From assembly GCF_900108245.1 (NCBI RefSeq), contig NZ_FNUY01000010.1, forward strand, positions 109,711 to 173,710: a DNA stretch of 64,000 nt, written 5' to 3'. The notes under the pieces are model-generated. The model was not told the DNA's origin. It saw only the letters and a list, made by a program, of their open reading frames with translations, and made no database searches. A program made the translations under genes and the position numbers. The first letter of the stretch is position 1; each line of letters starts with the position of its first letter. Shown here in pieces: positions 32,073 through 39,896 of this stretch. The DNA is from Allobosea lathyri. GTDB taxonomy: Bacteria; Pseudomonadota; Alphaproteobacteria; Rhizobiales; Beijerinckiaceae.

Positions 32073-33419
32073 ATGACCATGCTCGCTTCCTCCTCCGGTC
32101 TCGCACCCCTTCGTATCGGCCTTGCCGGCCTCGGCACTGTCGGCGCCTCCGTGCTGCGCATCCTGCGCCGTCAGGAGAATGCGCTGGCGGCCCGCACGGG
32201 GCGAGCCATCCGCGTCACCGCAGTTTCCGCGCGCGATCGCAGCCGCGATCGCGGTGTCGATCTCGCCGGGCTCACCTGGTTTGACGACCCCGTCGAGCTG
32301 GCGAAGTCCTCGGAGATCGACTGCCTCGTCGAATTGATCGGTGGCTCGGACGGGCCTGCGAAGGCCGCCGTCGAGGCCGCTCTCGCGTCGGGAAAATCGG
32401 TCGTCACCGCCAACAAGGCGCTGCTCGCCTATCACGGCGTCGCGCTGGCGACGCTGGCCGAAGAGCAGGGCGTGGCGCTCGCCTTCGAGGCCTCATCCGC
32501 CGGCGGCATCCCCGTCGTGAAGACGCTGCGCGAGGCGCTCTCGGGCAACAATGTCACGCGGCTCTACGGCATTCTCAACGGCACCTGCAATTACATCCTC
32601 TCCCGCATGGAGATGGAGGGGCTGACCTTCGAGGCCTGCCTGAAGGACGCCCAGCGGCTCGGCTATGCCGAGGCCGACCCGACCTTCGACGTCGAGGGTT
32701 TCGACACCGCCCACAAGCTTGCCATCCTGACCAGCCTCGCATTCGGGACGAAGATCGACGCCGAAGCGATTCATGTCGAAGGCATTTCCTCGATCACGCC
32801 GCTCGATCTTAAGATGGCCGAGGAGCTCGGCTATCGCATCAAGCTGCTCGGCGTCGCCGAACGCACCAAGACCGGCATCGAGCAGCGCGTACATCCGACG
32901 ATGGTGCCGAAATCCTCGGCCATCGCGCAGGTGATGGGTGTCCTCAACGCTGTCACGGTCGATGCCGATGCGGTCCGCGAGATTACGCTGGTGGGTCCCG
33001 GCGCCGGTGGCGACCCCACCGCCTCGGCGGTTGTCGCCGATATCGCCGATGTCGCGCGCGGCACGGCCGGGCTGCCCTTCGGGTTGCCGGTCGCGCGCCT
33101 CGAAGTGCCGGCCCGCGCGCCGATGCAGCGGCATGAGGGCGGCTATTATGTTCGCCTTGCCGTGCTTGACCATCCAGGCGCCGCAGCCGCGATCGCGACC
33201 CGCATGGCGGAAGCCGACATCTCGCTGGAAAGTATCGTCCAGCGCCGTTCGGAAGCCGCCGCCAGCCGTGACCCGACGGGCCGCTCCGGCGCGCCGGTTC
33301 CGGTCGTGCTCATCACCTACGCCACCAGCGAATCCGCGATCCGCGCGGCGTTGGAAAAGGTCTCCGCAGACGGCCATATCGCGGAACCGCCGCAAGTCAT
33401 CAGGATTGAACGGGAGTAG
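32073..33419 (+). CDS. hom: Homoserine dehydrogenase
   Basis: About 448 residues from the ATG giving MTMLASSSG. NAD(P) loop GLAGLGTVGASVL, catalytic TANKALLA, the family signature LNGTCNYILSRME, and substrate-binding DPTFDVEGFDTAHKLAILT. The last 80 residues are an ACT domain (VRLAVLDHPGAAAAIATRMAEADISLESIVQRR), which allows threonine feedback. It converts aspartate semialdehyde to homoserine, the common precursor of Thr and Met, thus feeding the metY step at 8.5 kb. glpX follows after 80 bases. Confidence 0.95.
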   Translation: MTMLASSSGLAPLRIGLAGLGTVGASVLRILRRQENALAARTGRAIRVTAVSARDRSRDRGVDLAGLTWFDDPVELAKSSEIDCLVELIGGSDGPAKAAVEAALASGKSVVTANKALLAYHGVALATLAEEQGVALAFEASSAGGIPVVKTLREALSGNNVTRLYGILNGTCNYILSRMEMEGLTFEACLKDAQRLGYAEADPTFDVEGFDTAHKLAILTSLAFGTKIDAEAIHVEGISSITPLDLKMAEELGYRIKLLGVAERTKTGIEQRVHPTMVPKSSAIAQVMGVLNAVTVDADAVREITLVGPGAGGDPTASAVVADIADVARGTAGLPFGLPVARLEVPARAPMQRHEGGYYVRLAVLDHPGAAAAIATRMAEADISLESIVQRRSEAAASRDPTGRSGAPVPVVLITYATSESAIRAALEKVSADGHIAEPPQVIRIERE

Positions 33420-33498
33420 GCGAAGGGTCGTTGGCCGTCGATGATCCAGACGGCCGATTGCTCGCAGCCGACTGTTCCAACCGCAAGGAAAACCGCCC

Positions 33499-34497
33499 AT
33501 GTCCGAAGATCTCCGCATTTCCCCGTCCCAGATCATCGAGCGTTATCTCTCGATGGAGCTGGTCCGCGTCACCGAGCGCGCCGCCGTGTCGGCTGCGCGC
33601 CTGCGCGGCCACGGCAACGAGAAAGCGGCGGATCAGGCGGCGGTCGACGCGATGCGGCGCGAGCTCAACCGCCTGCCGATCGACGGCGAGATCGTCATCG
33701 GCGAGGGCGAGCGCGACGAGGCGCCGATGCTGTTCATCGGCGAGAAGGTCGGCACCCGCCAGGGTCCGAAGGTGCATATCGCGGTCGATCCGCTCGAAGG
33801 CACGACGCTCTGCGCCAAGGATATGCCGGATTCGATCGCAGTGATGGCGATGGCCGAGGCCGGCAAGCTGCTGAACGCGCCCGACGTCTACATGAACAAG
33901 ATCGCCTGCGGCCCGGGCTATGCCCATGGCGTCATCGACCTCGACGCCTCGCCGACCGACAACATTCACGCTCTCGCCAAGGCCAAGGGCGTTAAGCCCC
34001 ATGAAATCTCGACACTCGTCATGGACCGCCCGCGCCATGCCAAGCTGATCGAGGAGATCCGCAAGACCGGCTGCTCGATCCGCCTGATCACCGATGGCGA
34101 CGTGGCCGGCGTGATCTATTGCACCGAGCCTGAGAAAACCGGCATCGACCTTTATCTCGGCATCGGCGGCGCGCCCGAAGGCGTTCTGGCGGCGGCCGCG
34201 CTGCGTTGCGTCGGCGGCCAGATGCAGGGCCGTCTGATCCTCGACACCGAGGAGAAGCGCGAGCGGGCGCGGGGCATGGGCGTGCTCGACCCCAACAAGA
34301 AATACGACATGTCGGAAATGGCCTCGGGCGACGTCATCGTCTGCGCCACTGGCGTCACCGATGGCGGCATGCTCTCGGGCGTCAAGTTCAAGAAGAACGT
34401 CATCCTCACCGAAACGATCGTCTACCGTTCGATCACCGGCACCACCCGCCGCATCTTCGGCGAACACCGCCAGTTCGAGAAGTTCAAGCTCGATTGA
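33499..34497 (+). CDS. glpX: Class II fructose-1,6-bisphosphatase
   Basis: 332 residues. GEGERDEAPMLFIGE and VDPLEGTTLCAKDMPDSI carry the Li-sensitive, metal-dependent motif of GlpX. IGGAPEGVLAAAALRCVGGQMQGRL is also typical. It dephosphorylates fructose-1,6-bisphosphate in gluconeogenesis. Directly after hom with an 80-base gap. In many Rhizobiales recJ would come next; here a 5.4 kb block intervenes. Confidence 0.95.
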   Translation: MSEDLRISPSQIIERYLSMELVRVTERAAVSAARLRGHGNEKAADQAAVDAMRRELNRLPIDGEIVIGEGERDEAPMLFIGEKVGTRQGPKVHIAVDPLEGTTLCAKDMPDSIAVMAMAEAGKLLNAPDVYMNKIACGPGYAHGVIDLDASPTDNIHALAKAKGVKPHEISTLVMDRPRHAKLIEEIRKTGCSIRLITDGDVAGVIYCTEPEKTGIDLYLGIGGAPEGVLAAAALRCVGGQMQGRLILDTEEKRERARGMGVLDPNKKYDMSEMASGDVIVCATGVTDGGMLSGVKFKKNVILTETIVYRSITGTTRRIFGEHRQFEKFKLD

Positions 34498-34549
34498 GCG
34501 GGCAGGGCTGAGCGCTGCATAAGAGCATGCGGCGTTTTCGGAAGCGCGG

Positions 34550-34681
34550 GTCATCCCGGCCGGAGCCCTCGGGTCCGACCTTCGGTCGGCCCAAGGATAA
34601 ACTCCGCGTAGAGCCGGGATCCATTCCAGAAGCTTTATCGCAAGCGCTCCGGCATGGATCCCGGGTCAAGCCCGGGACGAC
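34550..34681. repeat. Family B palindromic repeat with extra insert
   Basis: It starts gtcatcccggccggagccct and ends ccgggtcaagcccgggacgac. The inner ggatccattccag and ctccggcatggatcc arms pair. A middle part tccgaccttcggtcgg is a further small hairpin. It marks the junction between glpX and the accessory block. Confidence 0.72.
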
Positions 34682-34736
34682 GGCGTGTTTCCGAGTGAAA
34701 TCAGCCCCCTCGGGCACGCATCGATTGCGCGCCGAC

Positions 34737-35183
34737 CTACAAGACCTTGCGGAAAAAGACGACGCGCTCGGTTTCCTCGAAGCCCAGGGCCGCATGCAGC
34801 ATATGGCTCGTCGCGTTATCGATCAGGGCATCCGAGGCAAATTCGGAACAGCCCAGCGAAGCCCCCCAGGCCTCGACCGCATTGCACAGCAGCCGCGCCA
34901 CGCCTTTGCGCCGGTCTTCGGGTCGAACATAGATCCCCTCGAGGAAAACCACGGGTGAACTGTCGCATCCGTTGACATAGTCGTCGCGCAGGGCCGCCTC
35001 CGCGAAGCCCACGATTTCAGCCGTATCGCTGACGGCCATGAAGGCGGCTTCCCGCCCGTCGCCGACCAGAAATGTGGAGGTCAGGTCTTCGCGATGCTCA
35101 TCCAGCGAGCCGTCCGGCCACAATTCGCAACGCAATTGCGCCCATGCCTCGACATCGTCGGTGTTTCCAACCCGGATTTGCAT
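34737..35183 (-). CDS. Aminoglycoside 6'-N-acetyltransferase, AAC(6')-I type (GNAT)
   Basis: 148 residues from the ATG giving MQIRVGNTDDVEAWAQLRCELWPD; an in-frame start 15 codons earlier lacks support. The layout matches the AAC(6')-I subfamily typified by the Acinetobacter enzymes: DDYVNGCDSSPVVFLEGIYVRPEDRRKGVARLL with the acetyl-CoA pyrophosphate loop, then SEFASDALIDNATSHMLHAALGFEETERVVFFRKVL. It should transfer acetyl to the 6' amine of aminoglycosides such as kanamycin or tobramycin, though a native metabolite role is possible. Found in the accessory block with ampC. Confidence 0.82.
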   Translation of the reverse strand: MQIRVGNTDDVEAWAQLRCELWPDGSLDEHREDLTSTFLVGDGREAAFMAVSDTAEIVGFAEAALRDDYVNGCDSSPVVFLEGIYVRPEDRRKGVARLLCNAVEAWGASLGCSEFASDALIDNATSHMLHAALGFEETERVVFFRKVL

Positions 35184-35340
35184 CCTGCCATCCCTGATAT
35201 GCGAGCAATACGCCGCCGACATCGGCATAGCATATCTGGCGACGCATACGGGACGTGCCGTTCAGCGCCTGAAGTCCTGGCGAGTGTCCCCGTATGCCAC
35301 GGGCCTGTTCCGGCCGTGGCATACGGGGACCGGGATCGCC

Positions 35341-36504
35341 TTACTCGGCAAGCTGTGACAACAGCTGATGGGCGGCCTTCACTCGGGCATCGTTGGGATA
35401 GTTCTTGTTCGCCAGCATGACGATCCCGATCTTCTTCTCGGGGACATAGGCGACATAGGCTCCAAAACCATTGGTCGAGCCGGTCTTGTTGAGGATGACG
35501 TCGGCTCGCGGTGCCATCGGCGGATCGATCGCGGTCACGGGACCCGAATTCATCTTGGGCGAATTGCCGGCGACGAAGTCATCGAGCGCGACCGGATAGG
35601 GATATTGCTCCCAGATCAGGTCCTGGATTCGCCCGCCAGAGCGGAAATATCCGATATGCGTCGCATCGACGGCGCGCGCGAGCTTTCCGGGCACTGTGCC
35701 GATGCCCATGTTCACTTCAAGAAAGCGGATCATGTCGACGGCATTTGATTTCACGCCATAGGCTTCGGTCGCAAGCATGCCGGGGGAGACGCGGACGGGT
35801 TTTCCGTCGCGATTATATCCCCAGGCGTAGGACTTCAGCTCGGTCGTGGGAACGCTGATATAGCTGCGCCGGAGCCCGAGTTCCGGGAACAGTCGCCGCT
35901 CCACGAGCGTCTCGTAGCTTGCCCCCATGGCCTTCGCCGTGACCATTCCGAGCAGGCCGATGCTCGGATTGGCATAGTCGCGATGCATGCCGGGGTCGAA
36001 CCGAGGCTTCCATGCGCGAAAATAGGCGATGAGCTGCTTTTGATCCTTCACCTCATCGGGCAGCTGAAGCGGGAAGCCGCCCGCCGTATGCGTGGCGAGA
36101 TCCAGCAGGCGCACAGCGTCGAGCGCACTGCCTTTCAGCTCGGGCATGTGCTCGCTCACGCTGTCTTTCAGCGACAGCTTGCCCTCGACCTCGGCGTAAG
36201 CAGCCAGGGTCGCCGTAAACGTCTTGCTGATCGAGCCGAGCTCGAACAGCGTATCGCGCGTGACGGCAATCTCGGGCTCCTTCGAGGCCAGCCCGTATTC
36301 GATGAAATGGCGCTTGCCATCGATCGTCACGGCGATTGCCAGTCCCGGAATTGCATAGTGTTCGATCACCGGCTTCATCGCTGCATCGACAGCCTGACGG
36401 ACCTTGGCGTCCTGGTCGGGCCCTGCAGCATGGGCATTGGACAGGCCGCCCAAGGCGCAGGCGAGAATGCTGGCTGCCAGTCTGGGATAAGGTCGCTTGG
36501 ACAA
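35341..36504 (-). CDS. ampC: Class C beta-lactamase (AmpC)
   Basis: About 387 residues with a signal peptide LAASILACALGGLSNAHA. All class C motifs are seen: SISK (nucleophile Ser), YAN in DYANPSIGLLG, and KTGS in LNKTGSTNGFGAYVAY. It hydrolyses cephalosporins and penicillins in the periplasm. For the start, AAAGGAG abuts the ATG at 36510 with no spacer, so TTG at 36504, six bases after the AAAGGAG, is better. It is divergent from ampR, the classical inducible arrangement; ampG and ampD are not here. Confidence 0.9.
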   Translation of the reverse strand: MSKRPYPRLAASILACALGGLSNAHAAGPDQDAKVRQAVDAAMKPVIEHYAIPGLAIAVTIDGKRHFIEYGLASKEPEIAVTRDTLFELGSISKTFTATLAAYAEVEGKLSLKDSVSEHMPELKGSALDAVRLLDLATHTAGGFPLQLPDEVKDQKQLIAYFRAWKPRFDPGMHRDYANPSIGLLGMVTAKAMGASYETLVERRLFPELGLRRSYISVPTTELKSYAWGYNRDGKPVRVSPGMLATEAYGVKSNAVDMIRFLEVNMGIGTVPGKLARAVDATHIGYFRSGGRIQDLIWEQYPYPVALDDFVAGNSPKMNSGPVTAIDPPMAPRADVILNKTGSTNGFGAYVAYVPEKKIGIVMLANKNYPNDARVKAAHQLLSQLAE

Positions 36505-36566
36505 GGGCATCTCCTTTGGGTTCGGGATGCGCCGTTTATGACCCCTTCGAACTTCCGGCAAACGAT

Positions 36567-36594
36567 GATAAATCGGATCAGCTATAAGCTTATC
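36567..36594. promoter_or_regulatory. Candidate AmpR binding site in the ampC-ampR gap
   Basis: GATAA and TTATC are separated by 18 bases in a 94-base divergent gap, with a further AGCTATAAGCT dyad in the right half. LysR-type proteins bind such interrupted dyads between the regulator and its target. The match to known AmpR sites is only general. Confidence 0.4.
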
Positions 36595-36604
36595 TTGGGC
36601 ATCG

Positions 36605-37570
36605 ATGGTTCGACCTTATCTTCCACTGAATGCGTTGCGGGCGTTCGAGGCGTCGGCCCGGCATCTCAGCTTTACGCGGGCCGGCATCGAACTGCGCGTG
36701 ACGCAGGCCGCAGTGAGCCAGCAGGTCCGGTCCCTCGAACAGCGGATGGGGGTTCAGCTGTTTCGCAGGCTGCCGCGCGGGTTGCTGATCACGGCGGAGG
36801 GGGAAGCCCTTCTTCCTGTCGTCGGGGACGCCTTCGACCGCCTGGCCACGACGCTCGATCGGGTTGGATCGGGCAAGGTCCGCGAGCTGCTCGTTGTGGG
36901 CGCGGTCGGGACCTTCGCCGTCGGCTGGCTCCTGCCGCGGCTGGAGGATTTCCGGCGCGCTCACCCTTTTGTCGAGCTGAGGCTCTCCACCAACAACAAC
37001 CGCGTCGACATGGCCGCTGAAGGCTTGGATTTCTCCATCCGCTTCGGCAATGGCGCATGGCATGGTCTCGATGCGACAGAGCTGTTCGATGCTCCCCTGA
37101 CGCCGCTATGCACGCCGGCCTTGGCTGCGGGCATGCAGGCACCGGAGGATCTGATCGAGCTGACCTTGCTGCGGAGCTACCGCACGGACGAGTGGGCGCG
37201 CTGGTTCGCCGCTGCGGGCGTGGAGCTTCCGCAGAACATTGCAAGCGCCATCGTGTTCGATTCGTCCCTCGCGATGATGGAAGCAGCCGAGCAGGGCGTA
37301 GGCGTTGCCCTGGCTCCGGCCCTGATGTTCTCGCGCCAGATGCGGAACGGCTCGATCAGGCGGCCGTTCCCGGCCTCGATTTCGCTCGGCAGCTATTGGC
37401 TGACCAAGCTGAAATCAAGGACGCCGAGCGCTGCCATGACGGCCTTCGCCGAATGGATCGCTGCCCAGGCGCCGGATTCCGCCGCACCGCCTGTTCCATC
37501 GCTCGCCAATGACGCCTTTGCCGACGTCACTAGTTGCCGGCTTTCCCCATGGCCTCGACCTTCTGCATGA
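36605..37570 (+). CDS. ampR: LysR-family regulator AmpR
   Basis: 321 residues. The N-terminal winged helix PLNALRAFEASARHLSFTRAGIELRVTQAAVSQQVRSLEQRMGVQLFRR is the AmpR/GcvA group signature. The effector domain (residues 90-290) includes LRLSTNNNRVDMAAEGLDFSIRFGNG. AmpR represses or activates ampC according to bound cell-wall muropeptides. The last 30 residues extend past the normal AmpR end (about 290) and overlap the convergent sulfatase gene by 41 bases, so the native stop may have been lost when the block was assembled. Confidence 0.9.
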   Translation: MVRPYLPLNALRAFEASARHLSFTRAGIELRVTQAAVSQQVRSLEQRMGVQLFRRLPRGLLITAEGEALLPVVGDAFDRLATTLDRVGSGKVRELLVVGAVGTFAVGWLLPRLEDFRRAHPFVELRLSTNNNRVDMAAEGLDFSIRFGNGAWHGLDATELFDAPLTPLCTPALAAGMQAPEDLIELTLLRSYRTDEWARWFAAAGVELPQNIASAIVFDSSLAMMEAAEQGVGVALAPALMFSRQMRNGSIRRPFPASISLGSYWLTKLKSRTPSAAMTAFAEWIAAQAPDSAAPPVPSLANDAFADVTSCRLSPWPRPSA

Positions 37571-39131
37571 CCTCGTCGAGATTGAAGCTGGCCGGTTTCT
37601 GGCGCGGCGGAAAGTCCTTGAAGCTCTGAAGCCAATTTGCCGCGAAGGACTGCATCGGCACCTGCACAAATGCCCGATCGGCCATCCACTTGTTGTACAG
37701 GATTGACTCGTCGCCCCTCTCGAACGGGTCGGAGCGCAGGTTGAACAGCTTGGGTAGGCGTAGGGTGGTGAACTGGCCTGACCAGACACCGATGCCCTTG
37801 TTGTTCTGCTCCAGGAACACAGCCTTCCAGGCCTCGTATCGGATCGCGACGAGCTGGCCGTCGTCGTTCCAAAAGATGAACTCCTTGCGCGGCGTTTCCT
37901 TTATCTCGCCCTTGAAGAAGGGCATCAGGTTGTAGCCGTCCAAATGGACCTTGAAGGTCTTATTGCCGATCTGCGCACCCTTCAGACATTTGGAGACGAT
38001 ATCCGGATCGCCCCCGGCCGCCGCGAATGTCGGGGCCAGGTCGTAGTGCGAGAAGGCCTCGTTATACGTCGTTCCCGGCGGGATCGTGCCAGGCCAGCGG
38101 ATAACCATCGGCACGCGATACCCGCCCTCCCAATTAGTCGCTTTCTCACCGCGGAAGGGCGTCGTGCCGCCATCCGGCCAAGACATCACCTCCGCGCCAT
38201 TGTCGGAGGTGAACAAGACGATGGTGTTGTCGGCTACGCCCAAGTCGTCGAGCTTCTTCAGGAGCTGCCCGACATAACCGTCCAGCTCGACCATGCCATC
38301 CGGGTAGGGGCCGAGCCCCGTCTTGCCCTGTGACGCCGGCTTCAGGTGCGTCCACACATGCATCCGGGTCGGATTGAAGTAGCAGAACCAGGGCTTGTTC
38401 GCCTTGTGCTGGCGATCGACGAAATCGAGCGCGGCCCCGAGGAACTCCTCGTCGACCGTCTCCATGCGCTTGGTCGTGAGCGGGCCAGTATCCTCGATTT
38501 TGCCGTCCGCCGAGATTTTCAGAACGCCGCGCGGACCGAATTTCTTTCGGAACTCCGGGTTCTTCGGATAGTCGGGGTTTTCCGGCTCCTCCTCGGCATT
38601 GAGATGGTAGAGGTTGCCGAAGAACTCGTCGAAGCCATGGGCGGTCGGCAGGAATTCGTCCTTGTCGCCGAGATGGTTCTTGCCGAACTGGCCCGTGGCG
38701 TAGCCGAGCGGTTTCAGGAACTCCGCGACGCTGGGATCCTCGGCACGCAGGCCAATGTCGGCGCCGGGAAGGCCGACCTTCGTGAGGCCGGTCCGGATCG
38801 GCGATTGGCCAGTGATGAACGCGGCCCGACCAGCGGTGCAGCTCTGCTCGCCATACCAGTCCGTGAATAGCGCACCTTCCCTGGCTATCCGGTCGATGTT
38901 GGGCGTCCGGTAGCCCATCATGCCGTGGTTGTAGGCGCTGACGTTGAACCAGCCTATGTCGTCCGCCATGATCATGAGGATGTTCGGCTTGCGACCAGCG
39001 GTCGAAGGCCTTGGCGGCGGTTGTTGCGCCTGAGCCGTTTGTACCCCCGGCGCGGCGAGGCTCGACGCAGCGAGGGCTGTTCCACCGAGAAGAATTGTTC
39101 TGCGAATAGGATCAGGTCGTTCGGTCGCCAT
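37530..39131 (-). CDS. Arylsulfatase, Cys-type, exported
   Basis: About 533 residues from the ATG giving MATERPD. A twin-arginine-like signal (PIRRTILLGGTALAASSLAA) is followed by KPNILMIMADDIGWFNVSAYNHGM, the sulfatase opening with metal-binding Asp residues. The modification motif is SCTAGR at about Cys 98, whose Cys becomes formylglycine, then FITGQSPIRTG. Also seen: GKNHLGDKDEFLPTAHGFDEFFG and TSDNGAEVMSWPDGG. It cleaves sulfate esters in the periplasm. The sulfatase-modifying enzyme is not in the window. Its 3' end overlaps ampR. Confidence 0.9.
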   Translation of the reverse strand: MATERPDPIRRTILLGGTALAASSLAAPGVQTAQAQQPPPRPSTAGRKPNILMIMADDIGWFNVSAYNHGMMGYRTPNIDRIAREGALFTDWYGEQSCTAGRAAFITGQSPIRTGLTKVGLPGADIGLRAEDPSVAEFLKPLGYATGQFGKNHLGDKDEFLPTAHGFDEFFGNLYHLNAEEEPENPDYPKNPEFRKKFGPRGVLKISADGKIEDTGPLTTKRMETVDEEFLGAALDFVDRQHKANKPWFCYFNPTRMHVWTHLKPASQGKTGLGPYPDGMVELDGYVGQLLKKLDDLGVADNTIVLFTSDNGAEVMSWPDGGTTPFRGEKATNWEGGYRVPMVIRWPGTIPPGTTYNEAFSHYDLAPTFAAAGGDPDIVSKCLKGAQIGNKTFKVHLDGYNLMPFFKGEIKETPRKEFIFWNDDGQLVAIRYEAWKAVFLEQNNKGIGVWSGQFTTLRLPKLFNLRSDPFERGDESILYNKWMADRAFVQVPMQSFAANWLQSFKDFPPRQKPASFNLDEVMQKVEAMGKAGN

Positions 39132-39896
39132 GCAGGCCTCCATTATCCCTCAGAGCTCAAGCTAAGGCTGCTGATTGAGGGAAGCCATCCGAAATTTTGG
39201 CGCTGGTGATGAAGTCTTTACCTTCAGAGAGCGGACCTCCTTACTTGGTCCCGAAAGGCGATTTTGCTGGGGACGGCTTGATGCACACACCCAGCCGGCA
39301 AGCGCGGGAGCGATGGGGGCGCGCCTTTGGAGCGAACGGCTCCATCAAACTTATCCCCGCGCCCCAAACGGCCCTTATCCTCCGCTCACCTCATCCCCGA
39401 GGGGCAGCCATCCGGAGGCATGTCGTTTGGCGGGGATGGGGGCGGCGCCTGCGGGTGGCTTTGCACGCCACACTCGGGAGGCTTCGGGAACCGCTCTGGG
39501 GGTAATACGGGCCCTGCGCGAGGAGCTCGCTAGGCTGATGGTCGAAGCGGCCGGTTGAAGGATGGGCGGCCCTGCTACCCGATGAGGGGATACGGGGCCA
39601 AACGACCGACAGCCTGCCGCGGCCACACGGAAGCGCGGCCCGGAGTCAAAAATCGCCGGAGGCGGAGCGCCACGGGGCGTGCGGACAGTGGCTCAATCTG
39701 TCCGCGCTGCATCCTGGCTCAATGGATGCGGACACTACAACTCGCGCCTCGCGGCGCTCCGCTGCCCCTCATCTCAAACCGCTGCGGCAACGCGAGCGGG
39801 GATTTGGCGTGGCTCAAGCGCCTCAGCTCGCTTGAGGCGCCTGAAATATCGTTGGAAAGGTTGACGCAAAGGCTGTGACGCGCGACGGCATCCCGC
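39132..39896. other. 765-base region without a convincing gene
   Basis: Between the sulfatase start and recJ. Plus-strand frames of 107 and 127 codons exist at 39175-39558 and 39555-39878, but they start poorly, overlap other frames of equal length, and resemble nothing known. The stretch near 39460-39560 (RHTREASGTALGVIRALREEL in one frame) looks protein-like and may be a gene remnant. The right end should hold the recJ promoter. Confidence 0.5.
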
